Shown here: piece after piece, positions 14,503-21,728 of the stretch
How positions within the stretch are numbered: the first letter of the stretch is position 1
Layout of the letters: the number at the start of each line of letters is the position of its first letter
Assembly: GCA_043755865.1 (NCBI GenBank)
Contig: JAYUSD010000142.1
Coordinates: 1-44,705, forward strand
Reading direction: 5' to 3'
DNA length: 44,705 bases
Source: JANMDU01 sp043755865
GTDB taxonomy: Bacteria; Pseudomonadota; Gammaproteobacteria; Burkholderiales; Burkholderiaceae_C
Program-made: the position numbers and the translations under genes
Notes under the pieces: model-generated
What the model saw: only the letters and a program-made list of their open reading frames with translations
Told to the model about the DNA's origin: nothing
Databases searched by the model: none

Positions 14503-16356
14503 ATGGAACACTCGTCTTGGCTGATTAACTCGCTCATCTTCCTTGCCGCCGCCGTGGCTGCTGTGCCCATTGCCAAGGCGCTGGGCTTGGGCTCGATCAT
14601 TGGCTATCTGGCGGCCGGCATCATCATTGGTCCGTGGGGCTTGGGGCTCGTTAGCGATGTACAAAGCATTTTGCATTTCGCTGAATTCGGCGTGGTGCTC
14701 ATGCTGTTTCTTGTGGGCTTGGAGCTGGAGCCGCGTCGCTTGTGGGCTTTGCGCCGCCCGATCTTTGGCTGGGGTTCGGCGCAGATGCTCGGCTGCATTG
14801 CTATTTTATTCATAGCACTTGGCGCATTATTTATGCCGGCTAACGGCCCATTTGGCTTAAATTTATCGTGGAAGATGATTTTGGTGGCCTCTTTAGGCCT
14901 TGCGCTGTCTTCCACAGCGATTGCGCTGCAAGTCCTCGGTGAGCGCAATCAATTGCCGACCACGGGCGGGCAAGCAGCGTTTTCTATTTTGCTGTTTCAA
15001 GACGTGGCTGCGATTCCGATTTTGGCGCTGTTGCCTCTGCTTGCGGTATCGAGCCAGGCCAGTGGTGGCAACGCTTGGTTAGAGGCGGGCAAAGCCATTG
15101 CTGTTGTGGCGGCCATCATCGTTGGCGGGCGTTTATTGCTGCGCCACGCGCTGCGCTGGATCGCAGGCAGCAAAACGCCGGAGATTTTCACCGCTGCTTC
15201 GCTGCTCCTTGTTGTTGCCATTGCTGCGCTGATGCAGTTTGTCGGTCTGTCGATGGCACTCGGCGCATTTCTCGCCGGCGTGCTGCTGGCGGAGAGCGAA
15301 TACCGGCGCGAGCTAGAAACCGATATTGAGCCTTTCAAAGGCTTGCTGCTCGGCCTGTTTTTCATGGCTGTCGGCATGAGCATTGATTTTGGTGTGCTCA
15401 AGGCTTTTCCGCTATTAATCGCCGTGCTCGTGATTGCTTTTATGGCGCTCAAAGCTGCTGTGATTTATGGCTTGGCCAAGCTGATGGGCTTGCCTTTTCA
15501 AGAGCGCCCGATGTTCACGCTGATGCTTGCGCAGGGCGGCGAGTTTGCTTTTGTCGTGTTTCAGCAAGCCGGCACGCTCAAAATCTTTGATGCGCAAACC
15601 GGCTCGTTGCTGGTGGGCGCTGTGGCGATTTCTATGCTGCTCTCGCCGCTGATTTTGGTACTTATCGATAAATTTCTCATGCCGCGCTATGCCAATTGCG
15701 GCAAACCGGATGTGCCCGAGATCAGCGAAGCGCAGCATGCCCCCATCATCGTGGCTGGCATTGGCCGCTACGGCCAAATCATTTTGCGCGTGCTCGCGGC
15801 TTCGGGCTATAAAGCCACGGTGCTCGATCACGATCCCGAACAAGTGCAAGGTCTGATGCGCTTTGGCTACCGCGCTTTTTATGGCGATGCCACACGGCTG
15901 GATTTGCTGCGCACAGCGGGCGCAGCCACCGCAAAAGTGCTGGTGATCGCAGTCGATGGCGTGGAGCAGAGCTTAGAGATTGTGGATATTTGCAAAGAGC
16001 ATTTCCCGCAGTTGCAGCTCATCGTACGCGCGAGAAATGTGCAGCATTATTACGAGCTGCGCTCACGCGGTGTGACGCAAATTCAACGCGAAACATTTGA
16101 ATCCGCCTTGCTCTCAGCCGAAGACACATTGCAAGCGCTGGGCTTGTCAACTCACGATGCACACGTCACAGCCCAACGCTTTCGCTCTCACAATCTTGCG
16201 CAAATTGATGTTGCGTGGCCACATCACAAAGACGAAGAACGCTTGATCAGCATCGCCAAAGCCGGGCGGCTGCAATTGGAAGAGCTGATGGCGCAAGAGC
16301 GGGAGGTGACGATGCTTGGCGGTGATCGGGTTGCGCATCCACTTGTGAAAGAGTAA
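14503..16356 (+). CDS. CPA2-family K+/H+ antiporter (KefB-like) with TrkA-N domain
   Basis: 617 residues. The N-terminal half (about 1-385) is a Na+/H+ exchanger-type membrane domain with a dozen or so hydrophobic helices; the conserved SSTAIALQVL, LFQDVAAIPILALL and QGGEFAFVVFQQAG blocks match KefB/GerN-type CPA2 antiporters. About residue 415 begins a RCK/TrkA-N domain with the nucleotide-binding VAGIGRYGQI and a following VLDHDPEQ. It should exchange K+ or Na+ for protons across the inner membrane with NAD(H) or glutathione-type gating; the exact ligand is unknown. Residues 100-116 (AILFIALGALFMPANGP), in a membrane helix and its loop, are encoded by a dispersed repeat. Monocistronic by spacing. 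Confidence 0.92.
   Translation: MEHSSWLINSLIFLAAAVAAVPIAKALGLGSIIGYLAAGIIIGPWGLGLVSDVQSILHFAEFGVVLMLFLVGLELEPRRLWALRRPIFGWGSAQMLGCIAILFIALGALFMPANGPFGLNLSWKMILVASLGLALSSTAIALQVLGERNQLPTTGGQAAFSILLFQDVAAIPILALLPLLAVSSQASGGNAWLEAGKAIAVVAAIIVGGRLLLRHALRWIAGSKTPEIFTAASLLLVVAIAALMQFVGLSMALGAFLAGVLLAESEYRRELETDIEPFKGLLLGLFFMAVGMSIDFGVLKAFPLLIAVLVIAFMALKAAVIYGLAKLMGLPFQERPMFTLMLAQGGEFAFVVFQQAGTLKIFDAQTGSLLVGAVAISMLLSPLILVLIDKFLMPRYANCGKPDVPEISEAQHAPIIVAGIGRYGQIILRVLAASGYKATVLDHDPEQVQGLMRFGYRAFYGDATRLDLLRTAGAATAKVLVIAVDGVEQSLEIVDICKEHFPQLQLIVRARNVQHYYELRSRGVTQIQRETFESALLSAEDTLQALGLSTHDAHVTAQRFRSHNLAQIDVAWPHHKDEERLISIAKAGRLQLEELMAQEREVTMLGGDRVAHPLVKE
14801..14850 (+). repeat. Dispersed ~45-bp repeat, copy 4, inside the antiporter gene
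   Basis: CTATTTTATTCATAGCACTT, then GGCGCA and TTATGCCGGCTAACGGCC. It gives codons 100-116, hydrophobic in this frame, so it fits a membrane helix. Close to the copy that starts 3 nt after this gene. Confidence 0.75.
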
Positions 16357-16358
16357 TG

Positions 16359-16402
16359 CTATTTAATTCATAGCGCTCTGCGAAGTATCTATGCCGGCTA
16401 GG
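16359..16402 (+). repeat. Dispersed ~45-bp repeat, copy 5
   Basis: CTATTTAATTCATAGCGCTC, then TGCGAAG and ATGCCGGCTAGGC. It starts 3 nt after the antiporter stop codon. Confidence 0.85.
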
Positions 16403-16414
16403 CGCTTGTTTTGC

Positions 16415-16860
16415 TTAAAAATAGCGTGCGTTACGCTTTTTCGAGGCTTAGGCCTGTGGAAGCCGTATTCGGGCGGGCTCATGTACCCTGCTCGGGACTC
16501 GCGGCGCCTGCCGCTAGACGACGAATAAAAAACGCAAAGCGTTTTTGAGCCTGCGCTGCGAGAAATCGCCCGCCCGAATACGGCTCCCACAGGCCGTTGG
16601 TTGGAGCGCCGATGTGCGATTGCAGTGCACAAGCAGCATTTGCATTTGCCACCACTGGCGAGCGAAGATCTTTTGCGTAACGAAAAGGCCGCGAGGGTTG
16701 GGGTTGCTGCGGCTGCCGATTTTCGCAGCACAGCGGCAAAAAACGCTATGCGTTTTTTATTCGTCATCTCAGGCGACGGGTGTCGCCACTCTCGCGAGCA
16801 GGGTACATGAGGCAGACGCAGCAGCCCCAAGCCTCGTAGCCGATCTGTTCATCACGAAGC
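16415..16860. repeat. Nested inverted-repeat block, no gene
   Basis: This stretch has no credible gene but several interlocking inverted repeats: 16451-16478 pairs with 16568-16595 (27 of 28 positions, GGCCTGTGG...CGGGCGGGC); 16480-16494 pairs with 16795-16809 (CATGTACCCTGCTCG, exact); 16520-16546 pairs with 16738-16765 (GACGAATAAAAAACGC core). The last two arms are themselves small hairpins (AAAAACGC...GCGTTTTT). Open frames on both strands read the same residues (such as KTLCVFYSSS) because of this symmetry. It may be a composite intergenic repeat or a remnant of palindromic elements inserted into one another. Confidence 0.75.
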
Positions 16861-16870
16861 CTTCCGAACA

Positions 16871-16914
16871 CTACAAAAATAATAGCGCTTCACGCAATCA
16901 ATACGGCGGCAAAC
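16871..16914 (+). repeat. Dispersed ~45-bp repeat, copy 6 (degenerate)
   Basis: CTACAAAAATAATAGCGCTT, then CACGCA and ATACGGCGGC. The ATAGC...CGCA spacing is kept, but the terminal GCCGGC has decayed to GCGGC. It lies just beyond the 3' end of the higA-like gene. Confidence 0.6.
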
Positions 16915-16928
16915 CACCCAAAAAGCTC

Positions 16929-17272
16929 TTATGCATGAGTTGGCGAAATAGGCATCACAGCTAAGCGCAGCCCCAAAGCCTTGAGCATGGCTGTGAGCGT
17001 CTTCATCTCTGGATTGCCTTGCGGCGAGAGTGTGCGATACAACGTGGTTGCATTCAGCTCCGCTTGCTCAGCCAGCTTTGAAACGCCGCCAAAGGCTTGC
17101 GTCATGCGGCGCAGCGCGATCATGACCTCTTGCTGATCGCCATCTTCCAATACGGCGCTCAAAAAAGCTGCCGCATATTCAGGATCATCGCGAAAGCCTC
17201 CACGGAAGCTTGGCTATGGCTTCGAGAAGCTGGCAACGAAGTTGCGCGAGAAGCTGTGTGTGCGTGTGTCAT
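16929..17272 (-). pseudogene. HigA-type antitoxin, frameshifted N terminus
   Basis: The C-terminal 77 codons (17162 down to 16929, first usable start TTG 17162) are intact: an XRE-type helix-turn-helix (AFGGVSKLAEQAELNATTLYRTLSPQGNPEMKTL). This is the layout of the putative addiction-module antidote family that partners HigB/RelE toxins. Upstream, family-like sequence continues in other frames: MTHAHTASR from ATG 17272, SRNFVASFS in a second frame, EAIAKL in a third, then RDDPEYAAAFLSAVLEDGDQ in the frame of the intact part. At least two indels therefore break the N terminus. The original ATG overlaps the stop of the higB remnant (ATGA), the usual toxin-first order. The HTH part could still be made from TTG 17162, but full function is doubtful. 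Confidence 0.75.
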
Positions 17273-17597
17273 GACAAACTCCTGATACGTTGTTGATAAT
17301 CTTCCCAATGCGTGATGGCACGAGCGATATCGGCATCTTGAGTGCCTTTGTCGCCAGCGCAGAGCAGCAAGATAACGGCTTGCCCTGATTAGGCGTAATA
17401 AATCCTGTAGCCTGCACCGAAATCAATCTTGATTTCCTAAACGCCCTTTTGCAACGCACGCACTTGGCCTAAATTGCCCGTCTCGATGCGAAGCAAGCGC
17501 CGCTCTATGACGACTTTCGTCGCCTATCTCGCAATTGCGCGAACCAGCCTAAAAAGACGTCCTTACCCTTGCTTGTGACGCAGTGCTCAATCTGCAT
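17269..17597 (-). pseudogene. HigB/RelE-type toxin pseudogene
   Basis: Reading the minus strand from ATG 17597 gives MQIEHCVTSKGKDVFLGWF, AQLRD, then a frameshift; the next frame continues KVVIERRLLRIETGNLGQVR, an in-frame TAG, EIKIDFGAGYRIYYA, an in-frame TAA, then SGQAVILLLCAGDKGTQDAD and IARAITHWEDYQQR. These are the RelE/HigB (phage-derived Gp49-like) conserved blocks in the right order. One frameshift and two stops mean no full toxin can be made. The gene precedes the higA-like gene with the typical 4-nt overlap. In an intact system the toxin would be a ribosome-dependent mRNA endonuclease. Confidence 0.8.
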
Positions 17598-17689
17598 AAC
17601 TAGATTATTCGCATAAAAGCGAATAGTTGCGAGTTGTTTACACTTTTTTGTTGCATCGAAGCCGTAGCTAGCTGAAAGGCACGGCTCGC

Positions 17690-17811
17690 GCCTGTAAACC
17701 GCCAACGCACGCAGTGCGCTGGGACAAGAGCGCCTTCAACATGCCGCAAGAGCTCCTCTTCGGCCAAAAAACGACGCAACCGGTGTCAACAGCCAAAACC
17801 CCATCAACACA
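17690..17811 (+). pseudogene. rhs 5' remnant, out of frame with the rhs tip
   Basis: From about 17714 the frame reads VRWDKSAFNMPQELLFGQK, then fails at a run of six A (17766-17771); in the next frame DATGVNSQNPINTVASRTLT leads straight into the downstream rhs frame. One more A would restore one reading frame of an rhs YD-repeat region. Upstream of about 17690 the rhs similarity stops, so the rest of the giant gene is lost. The stretch 17598-17690 holds nothing I recognise. Confidence 0.65.
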
Positions 17812-19410
17812 GTGGCCAGCCGCACACTCACCAACGCCCATGGCCCCGAGCACCAGCGCATCATGCAGCGCGTCCAGCTCGACTCAAGTGCCCCCAGCAG
17901 CATGAGAGCAGGGCGCACCTACTACCTCAATGGCGCAAACAACGATCTAGGCTATGAAAAAGAAGTCACCGACGCCGGGATGACCGAGCACAAGCATTAC
18001 CTGTCTGCAGGAGGCATGGTCTTTGCCATGCAAGTCACGCGCAGTGGCACGCTGGGCAACAAACCTGTAGAAAACCTCCAATACCTGCACCATGATCATC
18101 TGGGCAGCGTGGCCGTCGTCACCGATGCAGATGGCAGCGTCACCGAGCGCCTAGCCTACGATCCTTGGGGCAAACGGCGCTTCCCCAATGGCACGGCCGA
18201 TAAAGACGACACCATCGTAGGCTTAACGACAGATCGCGGCTTCACGATGCATGAGCATTTGGATGAGATGGGCCTGATCCACATGAACGGGCGCATCTTT
18301 GATCCGCTGATTGGGCGGTTCATGAGCGCAGACCCGTTCATCCAAGCGCCGGAGAATCTGCAGAGCCACAATCGGTTTGCTTATGTGATGAATAATCCGC
18401 TCAGTTATACCGATCCTAGTGGGTATTTCAGTCTTAAGAAATTATTCAGAGCTGTGGTGGCGATTGCGGTTGCTTGGTTTGCGCCGCAGTTTATTGGTAG
18501 CCTGATGACTGGTGCTGCCGCTGCAGGCGGGAGTACGATGTTTGCAACGCTCGGGTATGCAGGCTCAGCATCAGGTTTCACTGCCCTTACTGGATTAGGT
18601 AGCTTTGTAGCGGGCGCTGCGGGTGGGCTTGCGGCTGGTTTGGTAGCGAGTGGCGGCGACTTAAAAGCTGGTTTGATCGGAGCGCTGTCGGGTGGTATGT
18701 TCGCATTTGTAGGCGCAACGCAAGTTGCTGGCTCATTTGGTAGCTATGCAGGACATGCGATTACTGGCTGCATTACCTCCGTTGCTGGAGGAGGAGCTTG
18801 TGGCTCTGGCGCGGCTAGCGCCTTGTTCGGTAAGTTTGCGACGAATATGACCGGTGGAATACAAAGTGACTTAGGACGAGGCGTTGCGGCTGTTGTGGCT
18901 GGCGGCGTGGGGTCTGTAATTGCTGGGGGCAAGTTTGAAAATGGGGCGGTGACTGCGGCTTATGGGTATTTGTTTAATGAGTTGCTGCATCAGGGTGATC
19001 GTCGAGAAGCGATGCGGCGCGCTGGATACAAGGACGGTGGCAGTACGTTCCAAGCCGATATGGACTATGCAGCAGAAACTGGTGGATGCATGCGCACAGC
19101 TGGTCCGGACATTTGCATCGGACCGGGAGCGATCAAGGGTGTTGGTAATGCCGCAGCCAAGTTCTTCGAAGGCACAACGCTAAGCGATAAGGTTGTCGGG
19201 CAAATGAAGCTTGCAGATAATCACGCATTCCCTGCTTCTGTAGATGGTTTTGCAGCAAGATATGGAAACGCATTTACCGTAATGGACAGCAGAGGTAATC
19301 CAGTGAACATGCTTACAGTCAACGGCGTATACAACGGTGCAAAAGGCACTTTTGAATACATTAAAAACCAATCAGGTGAAATTTATCATCGCTACTTTAA
19401 GAAAAATTGA
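17812..19410 (+). CDS. Orphan Rhs core with C-terminal toxin tip
   Basis: 532 residues from GTG 17812. Residues about 85-205 are Rhs-associated core: YLHHDHLGSVAVVTDADG, YDPWGKRR, MNGRIFDPLIGRFMSADPFI, NRFAYVMNNPLSYTDPSGY, the conserved end of the shell where tips are cleaved. Then comes a long Gly/Ala-rich hydrophobic pre-toxin region (about 215-390, ending GGKFENGAVTAAYGYLFN). The variable tip (about 400-532) carries HAFPASVDGF and a final GTFEYIKNQSGEIYHRYF; I cannot assign it to a named toxin family. A normal Rhs protein exceeds 1,000 residues, so this is a 5'-truncated orphan; without the N terminus, export is unlikely unless recombined into another rhs gene. A candidate immunity gene follows within 3 nt. 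Confidence 0.8.
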   Translation: MASRTLTNAHGPEHQRIMQRVQLDSSAPSSMRAGRTYYLNGANNDLGYEKEVTDAGMTEHKHYLSAGGMVFAMQVTRSGTLGNKPVENLQYLHHDHLGSVAVVTDADGSVTERLAYDPWGKRRFPNGTADKDDTIVGLTTDRGFTMHEHLDEMGLIHMNGRIFDPLIGRFMSADPFIQAPENLQSHNRFAYVMNNPLSYTDPSGYFSLKKLFRAVVAIAVAWFAPQFIGSLMTGAAAAGGSTMFATLGYAGSASGFTALTGLGSFVAGAAGGLAAGLVASGGDLKAGLIGALSGGMFAFVGATQVAGSFGSYAGHAITGCITSVAGGGACGSGAASALFGKFATNMTGGIQSDLGRGVAAVVAGGVGSVIAGGKFENGAVTAAYGYLFNELLHQGDRREAMRRAGYKDGGSTFQADMDYAAETGGCMRTAGPDICIGPGAIKGVGNAAAKFFEGTTLSDKVVGQMKLADNHAFPASVDGFAARYGNAFTVMDSRGNPVNMLTVNGVYNGAKGTFEYIKNQSGEIYHRYFKKN

Positions 19411-19412
19411 AA

Positions 19413-19718
19413 ATGAATGGTGATATTTTTGCTTTCATGGAAAGCCATGGAATTAGCCTAAAAGATAGTGGCTCTGCTGAACGAGGGTTTACGCAAGCAG
19501 AGGTGCTTGATCTATTGAGAATTCTTGGTGGAAAAAATATGAAGCCTATCGGGCTTGAGGTGTGGCATCGTCGAGCGGACGGGCGCTTTAATATGGACTC
19601 GCTAGCCGGCTGGGTTTCGGTATCTTCGTCAGATTCCGAAACCTTGTTTGTAGAGGTTAAAGAAGTAATCATGGCTGAAAGTGAAAAAAAATCATCTATC
19701 TTTACTCTGCAGTTCTAA
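19413..19718 (+). CDS. Candidate immunity protein for the Rhs tip (Imm40-like)
   Basis: 101 residues from ATG 19413, 2 nt after the rhs stop (a TTG at 19407 would add two residues). Small, acidic, no signal peptide or membrane helix. The pattern FMESHGISLKDSGSAERGFT, EVLDLLRILGGKNMKPIGLE, VWHRRADGRFN recalls the Imm40 immunity family (recognised from memory, moderate certainty). Position directly after an Rhs toxin tip is the standard toxin-immunity order, so it most likely binds and blocks the tip in the cytoplasm. Its base composition is more AT-rich than neighbouring core genes, as is common for exchanged tip/immunity cassettes. Confidence 0.65.
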   Translation: MNGDIFAFMESHGISLKDSGSAERGFTQAEVLDLLRILGGKNMKPIGLEVWHRRADGRFNMDSLAGWVSVSSSDSETLFVEVKEVIMAESEKKSSIFTLQF

Positions 19719-19770
19719 TTTATTTATCACGCGCGCTCAGATTACCGTTTGAAGTAACGATCAAAAATAC

Positions 19771-19814
19771 CTAATTCAATAGCACGCTGCGCAGATTCCA
19801 TGCCGCCAATTGGC
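19771..19814 (+). repeat. Dispersed ~45-bp repeat, copy 7
   Basis: CTAATTCAATAGCACGCTGC, then GCAG and ATGCCGCC. The GCCGGC end has one change. It opens the first unit of the composite repeat region. Confidence 0.75.
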
Positions 19815-19987
19815 TGATTTCTCTTGTAATTCTTCTTCTTTCTTCTCTTCAAGAGAAGCTCTATCGCCACCTCACACAGCCGCTAAAACTAGAGGTTTGC
19901 GATGCGGCTAGTGCAGAGAACCATGAGAGCCATGAGGAGAGCCATGAGGGTCAGGTCTTTCAATATCGCATCACGCTGATGCAGTCA

Positions 19988-20034
19988 CTACGATTTCAAT
20001 AGCACGCTACGCATATTCCATGCCGGCGACTGGC
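19988..20034 (+). repeat. Dispersed ~45-bp repeat, copy 8
   Basis: CTACGATTTCAATAGCACGC, then ACGCATA and ATGCCGGCGACTGGC. Part of composite unit 2. Confidence 0.85.
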
Positions 20035-20169
20035 TAATTTCTGTTCTGATTCTTCTTCTTTCTTCTCTTCAAGAGAAGCACTATCGCCACCTCACACAGC
20101 TGCTAAAACTGGAGGTATGCGATGCGGCTGATGCAGCTCAATTGCTGCGCCGCTTGTTGTTCTCGTGCG

Positions 20170-20364
20170 CTATCTTCTGGCCTTCTTCACACTCACCGCC
20201 CTCGCGCTCTTCACCGCCTTCGGCTTCGATTTATCTTCTGGCGTGATGAACCCAATCGGCCGTTTGTGCGGCTCAGGCGGCACCATCAACTCTTTGAGCG
20301 CATCCATCACCTGACGAAGCTGAGCACGCGTATTGCGGCTAAAAGTATCGTGGCTCATCTCCAA
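20170..20364 (-). pseudogene. C-terminal remnant of an ORF6N/KilA-N-like protein
   Basis: 64 codons: AQLRQVMDALKELMVPPEPH then KRPIGFITPED and a basic tail. The pattern of a helix followed by LMxPPEPxxRPIGF is what I recall at the C terminus of ORF6N-domain (phage KilA-N-related) proteins. The N-terminal DNA-binding part is absent; repeat units occupy the place where it should be. Most likely a leftover of a phage-derived gene; it could instead be a small independent ORF. Confidence 0.45.
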
Positions 20365-20382
20365 CCGCTCCGTCGTCAGCTC

Positions 20383-20463
20383 AAGGCCGCAGGGGTCAGG
20401 TCTTTCACTATCACATCCCTTGCTAAACTCAGCACATGGCGCTCAGCGGGCAGGTGTTTTTGG
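20383..20463 (+). repeat. Internally deleted relic of the RAYT element
   Basis: 20383-20440 matches the leader of the transposase gene at about 21873-21933 (GGGTCAGGTCTTTCACTATC, ACATCCCTTGCTAAACTC, CACATGGC). Directly after the start codon the relic jumps to GCGGGCAGGTGTTTTTGGA, matching the interior of the transposase gene near 22513-22540. About 0.6 kb is missing between, giving a MITE-like derivative. Confidence 0.75.
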
Positions 20464-20511
20464 AGCCATGAGGGTCAGGTCTTTCAATATCGCATCGCGC
20501 TGACGCATCCA

Positions 20512-20558
20512 CTACGATTTCAATAGCACGCTGCGCAGATTCCATGCCGGCGAGTGGC
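20512..20558 (+). repeat. Dispersed ~45-bp repeat, copy 9
   Basis: CTACGATTTCAATAGCACGC, then TGCGCAG and ATGCCGGCGAGTGGC. Part of composite unit 3. Confidence 0.85.
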
Positions 20559-20747
20559 TGATTTCTCTTCTCATTCTTATTCTTTCTTCTCTTCAAGAGA
20601 AGCCCTATCGCCACCTCAGAGGGTCACGAGCACCATGAGTGCCATGAGGGTCACATGAGTGCCATGAGGGTCAGGTCTTTCATTGAGTGCCATGAGTGAG
20701 GCCATGAGGGTCAGGTCTTTCATTATCGTATCGCACTGATGCAGCCA

Positions 20748-20794
20748 CTACTATTTCAATAGCACACTGCGCAGATTCCATGCCGGCGACTGGC
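20748..20794 (+). repeat. Dispersed ~45-bp repeat, copy 10
   Basis: CTACTATTTCAATAGCACAC, then TGCGCAG and ATGCCGGCGACTGGC. Start of the truncated fourth composite unit. After it, 20800-20911 shows no gene. Confidence 0.85.
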
Positions 20795-20911
20795 TGATTT
20801 CGCATAGAAAAACCACGCGAAGGTGGTTGGTGGGCTGTTTGAGAAGTATTGCAGTGCATCGATCGCTCAAAACGCTACCCTCGGCATTCAAAACGAGATT
20901 GAAAATTTTTA

Positions 20912-21324
20912 CTAAGCATCCAGCATCAGCGCTTGCATGCCCGCTTGGCTGAAATGACGGTCAGGCGTGAGTGCTTGGGTGATCCATGCTGGCGCATCAC
21001 ACAAAAGCTCAGGTAATCGCACAGACTCCAGTCTTTGTCAACATACTGGCAATACAGAGCAAATGCTTCGTCTCTGAGTGCTGGCGAGACATTGATCACT
21101 TGCACATTGGGATCATGCAGCATGGCTTGGATGAGATTAATGCCTTGTTGTCGCATCACCACTTTAGAAAAAGCTGCGCCGATTTCAAACAGCACCGCAT
21201 CTGTCGTTAGTAAACCGACAGCGTTCTTCTTGAGCTGCGCTAGCAGCGTTTGCGCTGTGGCGTGATGTTGATCTTGCTTGGAAGCAACTGCAATCAGAAA
21301 ACCAGTATCGACAAACCAAACCAT
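20912..21324 (-). pseudogene. VapC-like PIN-domain toxin with C-terminal frameshift
   Basis: From ATG 21324 the frame reads MVWFVDTGFLIAVASKQDQH, typical of a PIN-domain RNase with the first catalytic Asp (D6); ATTDAVLFEIGAAF-like and DKDWSLCDYLSFCVMRQHG blocks follow with the further acidic residues. After MRQHG the frame runs into an unrelated tail and stops at 20926. One frame over, ITQALTPDRHFSQAGMQALM then LDA and a stop at 20912 match the usual VapC ending, including the TPDRHF Asp. So a single-base loss near 20975-20985 removed the last acidic residue of the active site. The partner vapB-like gene ends 19 nt upstream. Intact VapC proteins cut tRNA or rRNA. Confidence 0.8.
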
Positions 21325-21343
21325 GAAGCCCCCAACGCTTGGG

Positions 21344-21562
21344 TTAAGCCAAAGGTTTGTAGAAATTGACCGAGTAATCAGAAGGCGCATCAATACGTGT
21401 GGCGCTCAGCACATCTAGGAAGGATTGCGCGGGTGCGCTCTCGTTGGCTGGCACGGATCGCAAAGTTACCTCAATCAATTCACCCGGCAGGAGCTGCGGA
21501 TGGCTGATATGAACAACACCCTGACTGTCAGCATGGATGCGCTCTTTAATAACGGCTTGCAT
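21344..21562 (-). CDS. VapB-like antitoxin
   Basis: 72 residues from ATG 21562 with a GGAG ribosome site. The N-terminal half (MQAVIKERIHADSQGVVHIS, HPQLLPGELIEVTL) looks like a small beta-stranded DNA-binding fold of the AbrB/SpoVT type; the C-terminal part (ATRIDAPSDYSVNFYKPLA) would be the extended arm that fills the toxin active site. It lies 19 nt ahead of the vapC-like gene in the usual antitoxin-first order. Apparently intact although its toxin is frameshifted. Confidence 0.65.
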   Translation of the reverse strand: MQAVIKERIHADSQGVVHISHPQLLPGELIEVTLRSVPANESAPAQSFLDVLSATRIDAPSDYSVNFYKPLA

Positions 21563-21728
21563 GGCAACTCCAAAATGTGAATAGTCTGATTGTAAATTAA
21601 CAGTGATGTCGGCGAATATTGGTATGACCCAGCGCGGCCTAACTGCCTCGTCTATGCCTTTGATGACTACTTATGCGGCGCCAAAGCCATGGGAGGCAAC
21701 AACCTCATCATGGGCAACGGCTTGCCTG

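Larger units (their letters stand above)
19771..20810 (+). repeat. Composite repeat region: three to four related units
   Basis: Units at 19771-19916, 19988-20136, 20512-20617 and a short 20748-20800 share the ~45-bp repeat followed by TGGCTGATTTCTCTT, a TTCTT-rich run, the perfect hairpin CTTCTCTT-C-AAGAGAAG and CTATCGCCACCTCA. The last three are preceded by GGGTCAGGTCTTTCA and a conserved spacer of about 35 nt (ATCGCATCACGCTGATGCAG type). Units 1 and 2 also share GCTAAAACT and GCGATGCGGCT beyond that. Between them are CCATGAGGGTCA and GAGTGCCATGAG short tandem repeats (19920-19950, 20625-20710). Apart from the ORF6N-like remnant at 20170-20364, no gene is seen in 19719-20911. Confidence 0.8.

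Noticed and set aside
16363..16964. Open frames of 139-155 codons on both strands
   Set aside because: They run through nested inverted repeats and read the same residues on both strands because of the symmetry; no homology seen.
19771..20810. CRISPR array
   Set aside because: Repeats are long, few, unequally spaced and the spaces are themselves related; no cas genes.
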